9,818 nucleotides of DNA from an uncultured Eubacteriales bacterium (GTDB taxonomy: Bacteria; Bacillota_A; Clostridia; Christensenellales; Aristaeellaceae), in assembly GCA_902766515.1 (NCBI GenBank), contig CACXEB010000215.1, forward strand, positions 1-9,818. Reading direction: 5' to 3'. The notes below the pieces were generated by a model. The model made no database searches. It was not told the DNA's origin and saw only the letters and a program-made list of their open reading frames with translations. Below, one piece after another: positions 1 to 6,671 of the stretch (within the stretch, counting starts at the first letter, position 1; each line of letters opens with the position of its first letter). A program made the translations under genes and the position numbers.

Positions 1-1
1 G

Positions 2-1048
2 GTGGCGGAGGACAGCGTGTTTGACCTGGCCTCCCTGTCCAAGCTGTTCACCGGCCTGACCGCCATGCGGCTGCGGGCGGCCGGCCTCCTGGACCTGGAC
101 GCGCCCGTGACGCGGTACGCGCCGCAGTTTACAGCCCTGGGAGACATCCGTGTCGGCCAGGTGCTCGGCTTTGAAGTCGCCCTGCGCACGCCGGAGCGGA
201 TCGACGCGCAGCCGGACCCGACGGCCGCGGAGGCGATGCTCTTCACCTGCAGCCCGTTCCCGAACGGGGTCAAGGCCTATTCGGATATCCACGCCATGGT
301 GATGCGGTATATCCTTGAGGGCGCGGCAGGCGAGCCGATGATGGCGCTGGTGGAACGGGAGCTGCTGCGCCCCCTGGGCATGACAGAGACCTGGTGCCGC
401 GTCCCCGGGGCTGCGCGCCCCCGCTGCGTCAGCCACGACCGGGAGCATCGCATCGAGGGTGACCGCTGGCTGGTGCGACCGGGCATTGCCGCCGGCACCG
501 TCCATGACCCGAAGGCCCGGGTGATGGCCCCGGACGGGAAGGTTTTCTGCGGGCACGCGGGCCTGTTTTCCACCGTGGGGGACATGGTGCGGTTGTGCCG
601 GGGCATCCTGCGCGGCGAGGTGCTCAGCGCGGCGGACCTCCGGGAGATGGCCCGCAACCGTACCGGGCGCCTGCTGCCCGACGGCAGCTGGACGCAGCAC
701 CTGGGCTTCCTGTGCTATGTGCGGCATCCGGTGCAGCGGTTCAGCGAGGTGCCGGTCTACATGAGCGATGAAGCCATCGCGCTCAGCGGCTTTGTGGGCA
801 ACCATATCGCCCTGGATCCGGCGCGGGGCCTGTTTGAGTTCTATCTTGGCAGCCGGGTGATGAACCGGCTGTCCACGCTGGTTCCGCCGCCGGGGCGGAC
901 CCGCGCGGACTACGGCCTCGCTCCCGACGGCACGGGCAGCGTCTTGTGGCCGGGCGAGGGGCCGGTGGTCTCGTCAGTGGATTTTGTGTACATGAAGGAC
1001 GCCCATTACCATCCGGTGATCGCGGAGGTCATGGGCCTGGACGGATGA
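2..1048 (+). CDS. Beta-lactamase-fold serine hydrolase (class C/PBP4* type), 5' truncated
   Basis: Serine hydrolase of the beta-lactamase/transpeptidase-like fold (PF00144 type: esterases, D-amino-acid peptidases, penicillin-binding-like enzymes). The frame is open to the window edge, and the catalytic S-x-x-K motif (S11-L-S-K14, in the context FDLASLSKLF) lies only 11 residues in. Family members have some 50-70 residues before this motif, so the GTG at base 2 is almost certainly internal and the true start lies to the left. The second motif is Y93-S-D95. A GHAGLFST block typical of this subfamily is at residues 184-191. Where class C enzymes have K/H-x-G the protein reads L261-S-G263 followed by F-V-G and D-P, so the usual basic residue is missing. 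No membrane segment is visible in the part present. The stop is 21 bases before rtcB on the same strand, so co-transcription is likely. The substrate cannot be told from sequence. Confidence 0.86.
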   Translation: MAEDSVFDLASLSKLFTGLTAMRLRAAGLLDLDAPVTRYAPQFTALGDIRVGQVLGFEVALRTPERIDAQPDPTAAEAMLFTCSPFPNGVKAYSDIHAMVMRYILEGAAGEPMMALVERELLRPLGMTETWCRVPGAARPRCVSHDREHRIEGDRWLVRPGIAAGTVHDPKARVMAPDGKVFCGHAGLFSTVGDMVRLCRGILRGEVLSAADLREMARNRTGRLLPDGSWTQHLGFLCYVRHPVQRFSEVPVYMSDEAIALSGFVGNHIALDPARGLFEFYLGSRVMNRLSTLVPPPGRTRADYGLAPDGTGSVLWPGEGPVVSSVDFVYMKDAHYHPVIAEVMGLDG

Positions 1049-1069
1049 CAGTATATGGAGTAATGACGG

Positions 1070-2329
1070 ATGTTGACGATTGAAGGCAAATACAACACAG
1101 CCAAGGTGTTTACCGACCGTTGCGACGAGGCGACGGCTGCGCAGATCACCAACCTGCTGAACCAGCCCTGCGCTGCGGGCGCGCAGATTCGCATCATGCC
1201 GGACTGCCACGCCGGTGCGGGCTGCGTGATCGGGACCACCATGACCATCCGGGACAAGGTGATCCCCAACCTGGTGGGCGTGGACATCGGCTGCGGCATG
1301 CTGGCGACGAAGCTGAAAGAGAAGCGGATCGATCTGCCGAAGTTCGACAGCGTGTCCCAGGCGGAGGTCCCCGCCGGCATGCGGGTGCGGACATCGCCCC
1401 ACAGCCTGGCGGACACGATCTCGCCGGAGGAGCTGGCCTGCTATCGCAAACCCAGGTGCCGTGTGTCTTTGGAGGCGTTCGCCCTGGGCCTGGGCACGCT
1501 GGGCGGCGGCAATCACTTCTGGGAGCTGGACCGGGACGAGGAGGAAAACATCTGGCTGGTGGTGCACACCGGTTCCCGGCGCTCCGGGAAGGACGTGGCG
1601 GAATACTACCAGCGGACTGCCTTTGAAGACCTGAACACGCTGGGCGAAAAGCTGAAAGCCGAAAGGACGGCGCAGCAGGACGCCATGATCCGGCAGCTGC
1701 GCAGCGAGGGCCGGGAAAAGGAAATCAGCGGAATGCTGGCTGAATGGCAGGCAAAGCTCACCGATCCGGAAATCAGCGTGCCGTACGCGGTGGCCTGGTG
1801 CGAGGGCAGCCTGTTTGACGATTACATCCACGACATGCGGATCATGCAGCGCTACGCGGCCCTGAACCGCCGGATCATCACGGAAACGATCCTGAAAAAG
1901 TGCAAGCTCCACGCGGTCGACCAGTTTGAGACGGTCCACAACTACATCGACACGGACCGGATGATCCTGCGGAAGGGATCGGTCTCGGCAATGGACGGCG
2001 AGCGGCTGCTGATCCCCATCAACATGCGGGACGGCGCGCTGATCTGCCTGGGCAAGGGCAATCCCGACTGGAACTGCTCCGCACCGCACGGCGCGGGGCG
2101 GCTCATGTCGCGGTCCGACGCCCGGTCGTCCATCTCCATGAAGGAATACCGGGATGCCATGCAGGGCATCTACACCACCTGCGTCCACAAGGGCACGCTG
2201 GACGAATCGCCGATGGCCTACAAGCCCATGGACGAAATCATCGCCAACATCGGACCCACCGCTCAAATCGTCTCCCGGATCAGGCCGATCTATAACTTCA
2301 AGGCGGGGGAGGACGATCAGGAGAGCTGA
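1070..2329 (+). CDS. rtcB: RtcB-family RNA ligase (3'-phosphate/2',3'-cyclic phosphate to 5'-OH)
   Basis: RtcB joins RNA 3'-phosphate or 2',3'-cyclic phosphate ends to 5'-OH ends using GTP and Mn2+, via a covalent histidine-GMP intermediate; in bacteria it is tied to RNA repair. At 419 residues it is full length (E. coli 408). Visible landmarks: MPDCHAGAG at 43-51, metal-binding D72 and C75 in VGVDIGCGM, N148-H149 in GGGNHFWEL, H166 in HTGSRR, H290 in VHNY, the guanylylated histidine H340 in APHGAGRLMSR, and K411 near the C-terminus. The loop that reads PGSMG in E. coli RtcB is PINMRDG here, a divergent-subgroup trait. The start at 1070 follows a GGAG at 1057-1060. An overlapping ATG at 1063 gives only a six-codon frame. 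No RtcA, RtcR or archease gene is adjacent. The 3' end overlaps the opposing isomerase gene by 13 bases. The ligase assignment is firm; the physiological RNA target is unknown. Confidence 0.95.
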   Translation: MLTIEGKYNTAKVFTDRCDEATAAQITNLLNQPCAAGAQIRIMPDCHAGAGCVIGTTMTIRDKVIPNLVGVDIGCGMLATKLKEKRIDLPKFDSVSQAEVPAGMRVRTSPHSLADTISPEELACYRKPRCRVSLEAFALGLGTLGGGNHFWELDRDEEENIWLVVHTGSRRSGKDVAEYYQRTAFEDLNTLGEKLKAERTAQQDAMIRQLRSEGREKEISGMLAEWQAKLTDPEISVPYAVAWCEGSLFDDYIHDMRIMQRYAALNRRIITETILKKCKLHAVDQFETVHNYIDTDRMILRKGSVSAMDGERLLIPINMRDGALICLGKGNPDWNCSAPHGAGRLMSRSDARSSISMKEYRDAMQGIYTTCVHKGTLDESPMAYKPMDEIIANIGPTAQIVSRIRPIYNFKAGEDDQES

Positions 2330-2331
2330 TC
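2315..2331. repeat. Inverted repeat carrying the stop codons of two convergent genes
   Basis: A perfect 6-bp inverted repeat, GATCAG (2315-2320) and CTGATC (2326-2331), surrounds a 5-base loop, gagag. The right arm contains the TGA stop of rtcB (2327-2329). The left arm contains, on the other strand, the TGA stop of the isomerase-like gene (2317-2319). No T-run follows on either side, so this is not a standard intrinsic terminator. Confidence 0.5.
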
Positions 2332-3129
2332 CCGAAGCCAGAGGACGGACTGGCGCAGGTCGTCGAGCACCATCATGGGATCCACGCAGTACAGCTCCGC
2401 AATCACGTTGCCGGGATACCGCATGGCCTTGAGGCGGTCCAGGATTTGTGACATGCGGATGTCGCCGCTGCCGACCGTACAGCAGTAGGCCATCGTTCCG
2501 TCCGCGCAGCGCAGGGGCGTGTCGCCGGGATGGCGGGGCGCGGTGCAGCGGTCCTTCAGGTGCAGGGTATGGATGCGCGGCGCGAACAGGTCAAAGGCGG
2601 CCAGCTCATCCTCGTGGAAGATGATGAAATTGCCCGTATCGAAGGCGCAGCTCAGCCCCTCCACCTGCTGCATGAAGTATTGCAGGCCCGCGATGCAGTT
2701 GTAGGGGGCCAGCAGCCCGTCGAAATCCTCCATCAGGATGGGCAGGCCGCGGGTCCGCCCGTACGCCACAGCGCGGCGCATGCCCTCGGTCATGCGCTCC
2801 AGGTCACGCAGGGTATGGCCGGTGGACAGCATGCCGGGCACAAACAGCAGATGCCCGGCCCCGGCGTCCGCAGCCAGGTCGATCATCTCCCGGTAAGCGG
2901 CGGTATCAGGGTCGCCCGGGAAATCACAGAAGCCGAACATGCCCTCCAGGCCGATCTCCTGGCGGTCCAGGATGCCCTTGAGGGCAGGCGCGTCCCGCTT
3001 CCAGGTGTCGATCGACGTGTACAGGCGCTCCATGCCCGCTTCCCGCAGTTCGGCAAGCACCGCCTCCATGGACCGGCCCGTGGCCCGGACGCCGTCGCAG
3101 ATATTGTCGTAAAATGCCGCGATCTTCAT
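2317..3129 (-). CDS. Sugar phosphate isomerase/epimerase-like TIM-barrel protein
   Basis: Predicted cytoplasmic enzyme of the xylose isomerase-like TIM-barrel superfamily (AP endonuclease 2 family), whose members isomerise or epimerise sugars and related polyols at a divalent metal. 270 residues from the chosen start, normal for the family. Likely metal-ligand positions are E134 (ILMEDFDG), D164 (AFDTGNF), H190 in the HTLHLKD block and E245 (VIAELYC); HxxLKD and DTGN are hallmarks of the group. The start at 3129 is preceded by GGAGGG with 8-base spacing. A longer frame reaching 3210 would run through the promoter -10 and -35 boxes, so it is rejected. The gene stands alone with its own consensus promoter (3182-3210) and converges on rtcB. 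No sugar transporter or kinase is nearby to suggest the substrate. Confidence 0.9.
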   Translation of the reverse strand: MKIAAFYDNICDGVRATGRSMEAVLAELREAGMERLYTSIDTWKRDAPALKGILDRQEIGLEGMFGFCDFPGDPDTAAYREMIDLAADAGAGHLLFVPGMLSTGHTLRDLERMTEGMRRAVAYGRTRGLPILMEDFDGLLAPYNCIAGLQYFMQQVEGLSCAFDTGNFIIFHEDELAAFDLFAPRIHTLHLKDRCTAPRHPGDTPLRCADGTMAYCCTVGSGDIRMSQILDRLKAMRYPGNVIAELYCVDPMMVLDDLRQSVLWLRDQLS

Positions 3130-3181
3130 CGTGATGTCCCTCCGTCTTTTTTTCGCTGTGTGGTTTTGTCCTTCCGTCCAC

Positions 3182-3210
3182 AATATAATCCGATTCCGGG
3201 CCTGTGTCAA
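3182..3210 (-). promoter_or_regulatory. Consensus sigma-A-type promoter of the isomerase-like gene
   Basis: On the - strand, TTGACA (3205-3210) and TATATT (3182-3187) are separated by exactly 17 bases: a perfect -35 and a 5-of-6 -10. Transcription would start near 3175, giving a leader of about 45 bases that includes the GGAGGG ribosome binding site before the ATG at 3129. Confidence 0.75.
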
Positions 3211-3252
3211 TCATCATCCCAGGCTGCCGGTGAAAGAAGCAAATATAAAAAC

Positions 3253-3281
3253 TTGATTTTTCGCACGGAACGCGCTATAAA
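3253..3281 (+). promoter_or_regulatory. Promoter of the hydrolase / U32-like operon
   Basis: TTGATT (3253-3258) and TATAAA (3276-3281) are spaced 17 bases apart. Transcription would start near 3288, giving a leader of roughly 100 bases before the ATG at 3387. The promoter diverges from the one at 3182-3210; the two -35 boxes are 42 bases apart. Confidence 0.65.
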
Positions 3282-3345
3282 ATTTTTGTTTCTGACCCGG
3301 GGGTTCACGGTGTGGATGGAATCAAAAACGTCGGCAGGGACGGAT

Positions 3346-3383
3346 CGGAAAAGTTTCCATGGCCTGCCTGGTTTTCCGGAGGA
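3346..3383 (+). promoter_or_regulatory. Leader hairpin abutting the ribosome binding site
   Basis: CGGAAAA (3346-3352) pairs with TTTTCCG (3372-3378). An inner CCA/TGG helix (3357-3359 with 3369-3371) extends the stem past a 4-base bulge. The 3' arm shares its last base with the ribosome binding site GGAGGA (3378-3383), which lies 3 bases before the ATG at 3387. The structure could modulate translation initiation, but no ligand or regulator is suggested by sequence. Confidence 0.35.
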
Positions 3384-3386
3384 ATT

Positions 3387-4373
3387 ATGTCGAAAAAGAA
3401 AAAGATCGTGCTGATCGTCATCGTCATCCTGCTGGTCGTGCTGCTCGCGGCCGTGCTGTTTGCCGGCAATTACATGGTCAGCTTCGCCATCGGCCGGACC
3501 ACCGGCACGACGAACGTGGTCCCGCCCTCTGTGGTGACCGAGGAAGACAGCCGCATCATCTCAGAAAACTGGCAGCAGATGGCCCGGCAGGGAAGGGACT
3601 GGAGTGATACCGTCCGGCGGGAAGCGGTGACGGTACATTCTGCTGACGGCCTGGCGCTCAGCGGTGAATACATCCTGCAGGCGGAGACCTCTTCCCTGTG
3701 GGTCATCGCCGTGCACGGTTACCGGGGCAACCACAGCCACATGTTCACCATGGCCTCTTATTACGGGCAGCGGGGGTACAACGTGCTGCTGCCCGACCTG
3801 CGCGGCTGCGGGGCCTCCGAGGGGGACTATATCGGCATGGGCTGGCCGGACCGCAAGGACATGCTGCAATGGATCAACTGGATCATCGCCCGCGACCCGG
3901 ACGCGCAGATCGTGCTGCACGGCATTTCGATGGGCGGGGCCACGGTGATGATGACCGCGGGAGAGGACCTGCCGCCGCAGGTCAGGGTGATCGTGGAGGA
4001 CTGCGGCTACACCAGCGTCTGGGACATCTTCAAGGATGAGATGGCGTTTCTGTTCCACCTGCCTCCCTTCCCCGTGCTGCATGTGGGCAGCGTCATATCC
4101 TCCGTGCGGGCCGGGTACAGCTTCGCGGAGGCGTCGGCCCTGGAGCAGGTCAAAAAGGCCAGGGTGCCCATGCTGTTCATCCATGGCGAAAAGGACAACT
4201 TTGTCCGTACGGACATGGTCTATCCGCTGTACGAGGCCTGCCCCACCGAAAAGCAGCTGCTGGTGGTGGAAGGCGCGGGCCATGGCAGCTCGTACAGCAT
4301 GGACCCGGACCTGTATTTCGGGACCGTGTTCGGGTTTGTCGGAAAATACGTATCGCAGGCGCCAGGGACATGA
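3387..4373 (+). CDS. Membrane-anchored alpha/beta hydrolase
   Basis: Serine hydrolase of the alpha/beta fold, 328 residues. It opens with MSKKKK followed by an uncleaved-looking hydrophobic segment (about residues 6-27), which predicts an N-terminal anchor with the catalytic domain outside the membrane. The oxyanion-hole region is HGYRGN. The nucleophile is S181 in GISMGG, the acid D270 in HGEKDNF and the base H299 in GAGHGSS. It resembles the exported hydrolases annotated as YqkD-like or dienelactone/peptidase S9-like. The start at 3387 has GGAGGA directly upstream; a frame opening at 3312 lacks a ribosome site and would put 25 extra residues before the anchor. The stop overlaps the next gene's start by ATGA, indicating translational coupling. 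The substrate is unknown: an ester, thioester or peptide are all possible. Confidence 0.9.
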   Translation: MSKKKKIVLIVIVILLVVLLAAVLFAGNYMVSFAIGRTTGTTNVVPPSVVTEEDSRIISENWQQMARQGRDWSDTVRREAVTVHSADGLALSGEYILQAETSSLWVIAVHGYRGNHSHMFTMASYYGQRGYNVLLPDLRGCGASEGDYIGMGWPDRKDMLQWINWIIARDPDAQIVLHGISMGGATVMMTAGEDLPPQVRVIVEDCGYTSVWDIFKDEMAFLFHLPPFPVLHVGSVISSVRAGYSFAEASALEQVKKARVPMLFIHGEKDNFVRTDMVYPLYEACPTEKQLLVVEGAGHGSSYSMDPDLYFGTVFGFVGKYVSQAPGT

Positions 4374-5263
4374 AGGCTTATTACCACCTGCCCGGGCTGT
4401 TTGAGTTTGGCGGCCTGTACCGGGTTTTCCTGCCGCTGTTCCGGGAGCGCCGGGAATACTTCTATGACTGGTGCGAGATCGGCTCCATCTACGGCGCGCC
4501 GGCCGACTGCCTGTGGGGCGGCGGCCGCGTCGGGTTCGGCGATGAACGGCCTTCGGAAGCGCTGGAGCTGACGCGGAAATACGCGGTGTCCGCGCGGCTG
4601 ACCTTCAGCAATTCCCTCCTTCGGGAGGAGCATCTCGCGGACCGCCAATGCAATGCCCTGTGCGCCCTGTTTGAAAAAAACGGCGCCGTGCAGAACGGCG
4701 TCATCCTCAGCTCGGACCTGCTGCTCGGCTATCTGGCGCAGCGGTATCCCGGCTTCTATTTTGTTTCCTCCACGACCAAGGTGCTGACGGCGTTTGACGC
4801 GTTCGAGGCGGAGCTCAGCCGCGAGGCGTTCCGCTTCGTGGTGCCGGATTTCCGGCTGAACAAGGATTTCGGCCGGCTGAACGCCCTGTCCGACGACCGG
4901 AAGCGGAAGGTCGAGTTCCTGTGCAACGAATGCTGCTGGTTCGACTGCCCCGACCGGAAGGCATGCTATGAGACGGTCAGCCGGAAAAACCTGGGGGAGG
5001 ACTGCCCGGAGCATATCTGCGCCTCACCCTTTGCCCAAAGGGGCTACCGCTTCTCCGATGCGATGAAAAACCCGGGCTTCATCGGGATCGGGGACATCCG
5101 GGACATCTACCTGCCGAACGGGTTTTCCCATTTCAAGATCGAAGGCCGCAGCCTGGGCAGCGCGATCGTCCTGGAATTCCTCCTGTATTACATGACCAAA
5201 CCCGAGTGCCAGCTGCAGGTGCGGGAGGCCGTCTACCTGGACAGCTCCCTCGACCTGTTTTAA
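4370..5263 (+). CDS. Cysteine-rich U32-peptidase-like protein, function unknown
   Basis: 297-residue protein, probably soluble, with no signal peptide or membrane segment. It resembles the peptidase U32/UbiU-UbiV group: a barrel-like N-terminal part, then a dense cysteine cluster in the second half (C185, C188, C189, C193, C199, C212, C217, in the pattern CNECCWFDCP...C...DCP...C), then FKIEGR at 255-260, which matches the (K)IEGR block of U32 proteins. In that group several cysteines bind an Fe-S cluster used in hydroxylation chemistry, or the protein acts as a peptidase; neither can be assigned here. It starts inside the stop of the membrane hydrolase gene (ATGA), so the two are made together. 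An intrinsic terminator follows 14 bases after the stop. The CDS is certain. The family link rests on motif recognition only, and a standalone radical-SAM-like or Fe-S scaffold role is an alternative. Confidence 0.82.
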   Translation: MKAYYHLPGLFEFGGLYRVFLPLFRERREYFYDWCEIGSIYGAPADCLWGGGRVGFGDERPSEALELTRKYAVSARLTFSNSLLREEHLADRQCNALCALFEKNGAVQNGVILSSDLLLGYLAQRYPGFYFVSSTTKVLTAFDAFEAELSREAFRFVVPDFRLNKDFGRLNALSDDRKRKVEFLCNECCWFDCPDRKACYETVSRKNLGEDCPEHICASPFAQRGYRFSDAMKNPGFIGIGDIRDIYLPNGFSHFKIEGRSLGSAIVLEFLLYYMTKPECQLQVREAVYLDSSLDLF

Positions 5264-5276
5264 TACCGTTCTCACC

Positions 5277-5306
5277 GCTGCCCGGCTTCAGGGCAGCTTT
5301 CCTTTT
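5277..5306 (+). terminator. Rho-independent terminator of the hydrolase / U32-like operon
   Basis: GCTGCCC (5277-5283) and GGGCAGC (5291-5297) form a perfect 7-bp stem with a 7-base loop, followed by TTTCCTTTT (5298-5306). It begins 14 bases after the TAA at 5261-5263. It overlaps the 3' end of the opposing gene, whose stop codon lies in the loop. No T-run is present on the - strand side, so it should act mainly on + transcripts. Confidence 0.8.
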
Positions 5307-5707
5307 GCGCGCAGGATGTCCTCCACGTATCCGATGCACTCGCGGATCATGGCGTTGCAGTGGGGGATCTTCTCACCGCCCCGCTCGGCGTTGGCGCGCA
5401 GCAGGTCCTTGCAGTCCACCATTCCGTCGTGGCTCTCCCGGATCTTCCGGTAGAGCCCGTTCAGCGTTTCCGCTTCATCGATGCCCGCCAGCCCCAGCGC
5501 CATCAGGCTGCCGGTGATCGCGCCGCAGACGGAGCCCATCTGCATGCCGCCGCGGAAGAAGGTCGCGGCCTTCATGCAGCTTTCCTCGTCGTAGCCGGCG
5601 TCCTGCGCGAACACGGACACGACCGCCTGGCAGCAGTTGTATACGGGGCGCCCCTCCGGCGTGAACCGGCTGCGGCGCTCCATGGCCAAATCAGTATACT
5701 TGCTCAT
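5288..5707 (-). CDS. C_GCAxxG_C_C family protein (putative redox protein)
   Basis: 139-residue protein of the C_GCAxxG_C_C family (TIGR01909 type), small cysteine proteins thought to bind an Fe-S centre or take part in redox reactions. The diagnostic cysteines are visible: C25-C26 in NCCQAV, C61 in VCGAITG after a glycine-rich FRGGMQMG stretch, C99 in DCKDLL and C117 in HCNAM; C44 and C124 are extra. No long hydrophobic membrane helix is evident. The start at 5707 is preceded by GGAGG four bases upstream. An in-frame ATG at 5734 overlaps the upstream stop and lacks a good ribosome site. It is the last gene of the - strand operon, 23 bases after thpR. Its final codons overlap the + strand terminator at 5277-5306. 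The family call is secure; the role is not known. Confidence 0.9.
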   Translation of the reverse strand: MSKYTDLAMERRSRFTPEGRPVYNCCQAVVSVFAQDAGYDEESCMKAATFFRGGMQMGSVCGAITGSLMALGLAGIDEAETLNGLYRKIRESHDGMVDCKDLLRANAERGGEKIPHCNAMIRECIGYVEDILRAKGKLP

Positions 5708-5730
5708 AAATCCTCCATGAAAGTGTGTAT

Positions 5731-6246
5731 TCATCCGGGAGCCTGCGCCGACTGCCGGATCACGGTGTATTGCATGCCGGCCTCGCCGCGCTCCGAGAGG
5801 AAGAGGCAGGATGCCCTAACCAGCATCCGGGCGTCGGGGACCCGGATGCCGGACAGGTCCAGTCCTTCCGGAACGACGGGCTTCCGGACCAGCGTGATGT
5901 GCGGATAAAAGGCTTTGCGGTCAAACGGCATGCCCGCTTCGTCCAGGAGACGCCGGGCTTCGCCGGCGAGGCGGCCGAGGGCGTCGGACGGCCGGACGTC
6001 GGCCCACAGCACCTTCGCTTCACGGAAAATGCCGGGCGGGGCGAGCCCGATCGGGACCGGACAGTCCGGGACCGGCAGCGGTACGGCGTCAGCCTCCGGC
6101 CATTCGCCGATAAAGGCCAGCGTCATGTGCAGGCTGGCGGGATCCAGGTACCTGCCGGTGATCCCCGCCAGGCGCAGCCGGTCCTGCAGGTCTGCCAGCG
6201 CCGCGCGGAAACCGGGATCCGGCTTTACACCGATAAACAGCCGCAT
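5731..6246 (-). CDS. thpR: RNA 2',3'-cyclic phosphodiesterase ThpR (2'-5' RNA ligase family)
   Basis: Small cytoplasmic 2H phosphoesterase. ThpR/LigT proteins open RNA 2',3'-cyclic phosphates to 2'-phosphates and can make 2'-5' RNA linkages in the reverse direction. 171 residues, the usual length. The protein begins MRLFIGV, and both catalytic H-x-T motifs are present: H40-M-T42 in LHMTLAFIG and H116-I-T118 in YPHITLVRK. The start at 6246 has GGGAGG seven bases upstream. It is the third gene of the - strand operon, 16 bases after the unnamed 131-residue protein and 23 bases before the C_GCAxxG_C_C gene. RtcB, which uses the same class of RNA ends as substrate, is about 3.4 kb away in a different transcription unit. 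The assignment is strong; the natural RNA substrate is unknown, as for most bacterial ThpR proteins. Confidence 0.94.
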   Translation of the reverse strand: MRLFIGVKPDPGFRAALADLQDRLRLAGITGRYLDPASLHMTLAFIGEWPEADAVPLPVPDCPVPIGLAPPGIFREAKVLWADVRPSDALGRLAGEARRLLDEAGMPFDRKAFYPHITLVRKPVVPEGLDLSGIRVPDARMLVRASCLFLSERGEAGMQYTVIRQSAQAPG

Positions 6247-6262
6247 ATGGATGCCTCCCGGA

Positions 6263-6658
6263 TCATACCGAACCCGGAAAGCAGGCGCGGTACGCGTCGT
6301 AACCGGTGTGGACGCTTTCCTCCGGCCGATAGCTCAGCAGGTCGGAAAACGGCGCCAGCGAGAGGGCGGGGCTCAGGCCGCCTGCCCGCAGTTCATGATA
6401 CCGGTCGATCGTCTCCTGCCGGCCGGCGATGATGATCCGCTCGAACCGCCGGCTCTCGGGAAGGTCCTGATTCAGCTCGTGGTCATGGACAAGACCGTGC
6501 TTTTCGATGATCTCATACGCGTCTGCGGCGACCAGCGCGAAGTTCGCCGGGGTCAGCGGGGGAGAGAGCGCCATGCGCTTGCAGCCGGCGGCCACGCACT
6601 CCGAAAAAGCCGTGACCATCCCAAGAATGAACGAACGCTTATCCAGGCCGGTGATCAT
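6263..6658 (-). CDS. Conserved-looking protein of unknown function
   Basis: 131-residue, probably soluble protein that I cannot place in a named family. It opens MITGLDKRSFILGMVTAFSE, a helical segment followed by CVAAGCKRMALSPPL (C21, C26), then DAYEIIEKHG and an acidic/histidine-rich HDHELNQDLPE (58-68). RRFERIIIAGRQETIDRY (70-87) looks like a helix, and the protein ends with LLSYRPEESVHTGYDAY. The clustered polar residues H58, D59, H60, E61 and the C-terminal H117-T-G-Y could form a ligand or metal site, but that is inference. The ribosome site AGGAGG lies 8 bases before the ATG at 6658. It sits 13 bases after the Cas4-like gene and 16 before thpR, so it is firmly inside the operon. Codon usage and GC match its neighbours. 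Confidence 0.85.
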   Translation of the reverse strand: MITGLDKRSFILGMVTAFSECVAAGCKRMALSPPLTPANFALVAADAYEIIEKHGLVHDHELNQDLPESRRFERIIIAGRQETIDRYHELRAGGLSPALSLAPFSDLLSYRPEESVHTGYDAYRACFPGSV

Positions 6659-6671
6659 GGGGCTTTCCTCC

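Noticed and set aside
974..2266. Long open frame on the - strand opposite rtcB
   Set aside because: It mirrors the rtcB coding sequence; its histidine/arginine/valine-rich composition is typical of an antisense shadow in GC-rich DNA, and it matches no family I recognise.
3312..3386. 25-residue N-terminal extension of the alpha/beta hydrolase
   Set aside because: The ATG at 3312 has no ribosome site, whereas GGAGGA lies just before the ATG at 3387, which begins a typical K-rich membrane anchor.
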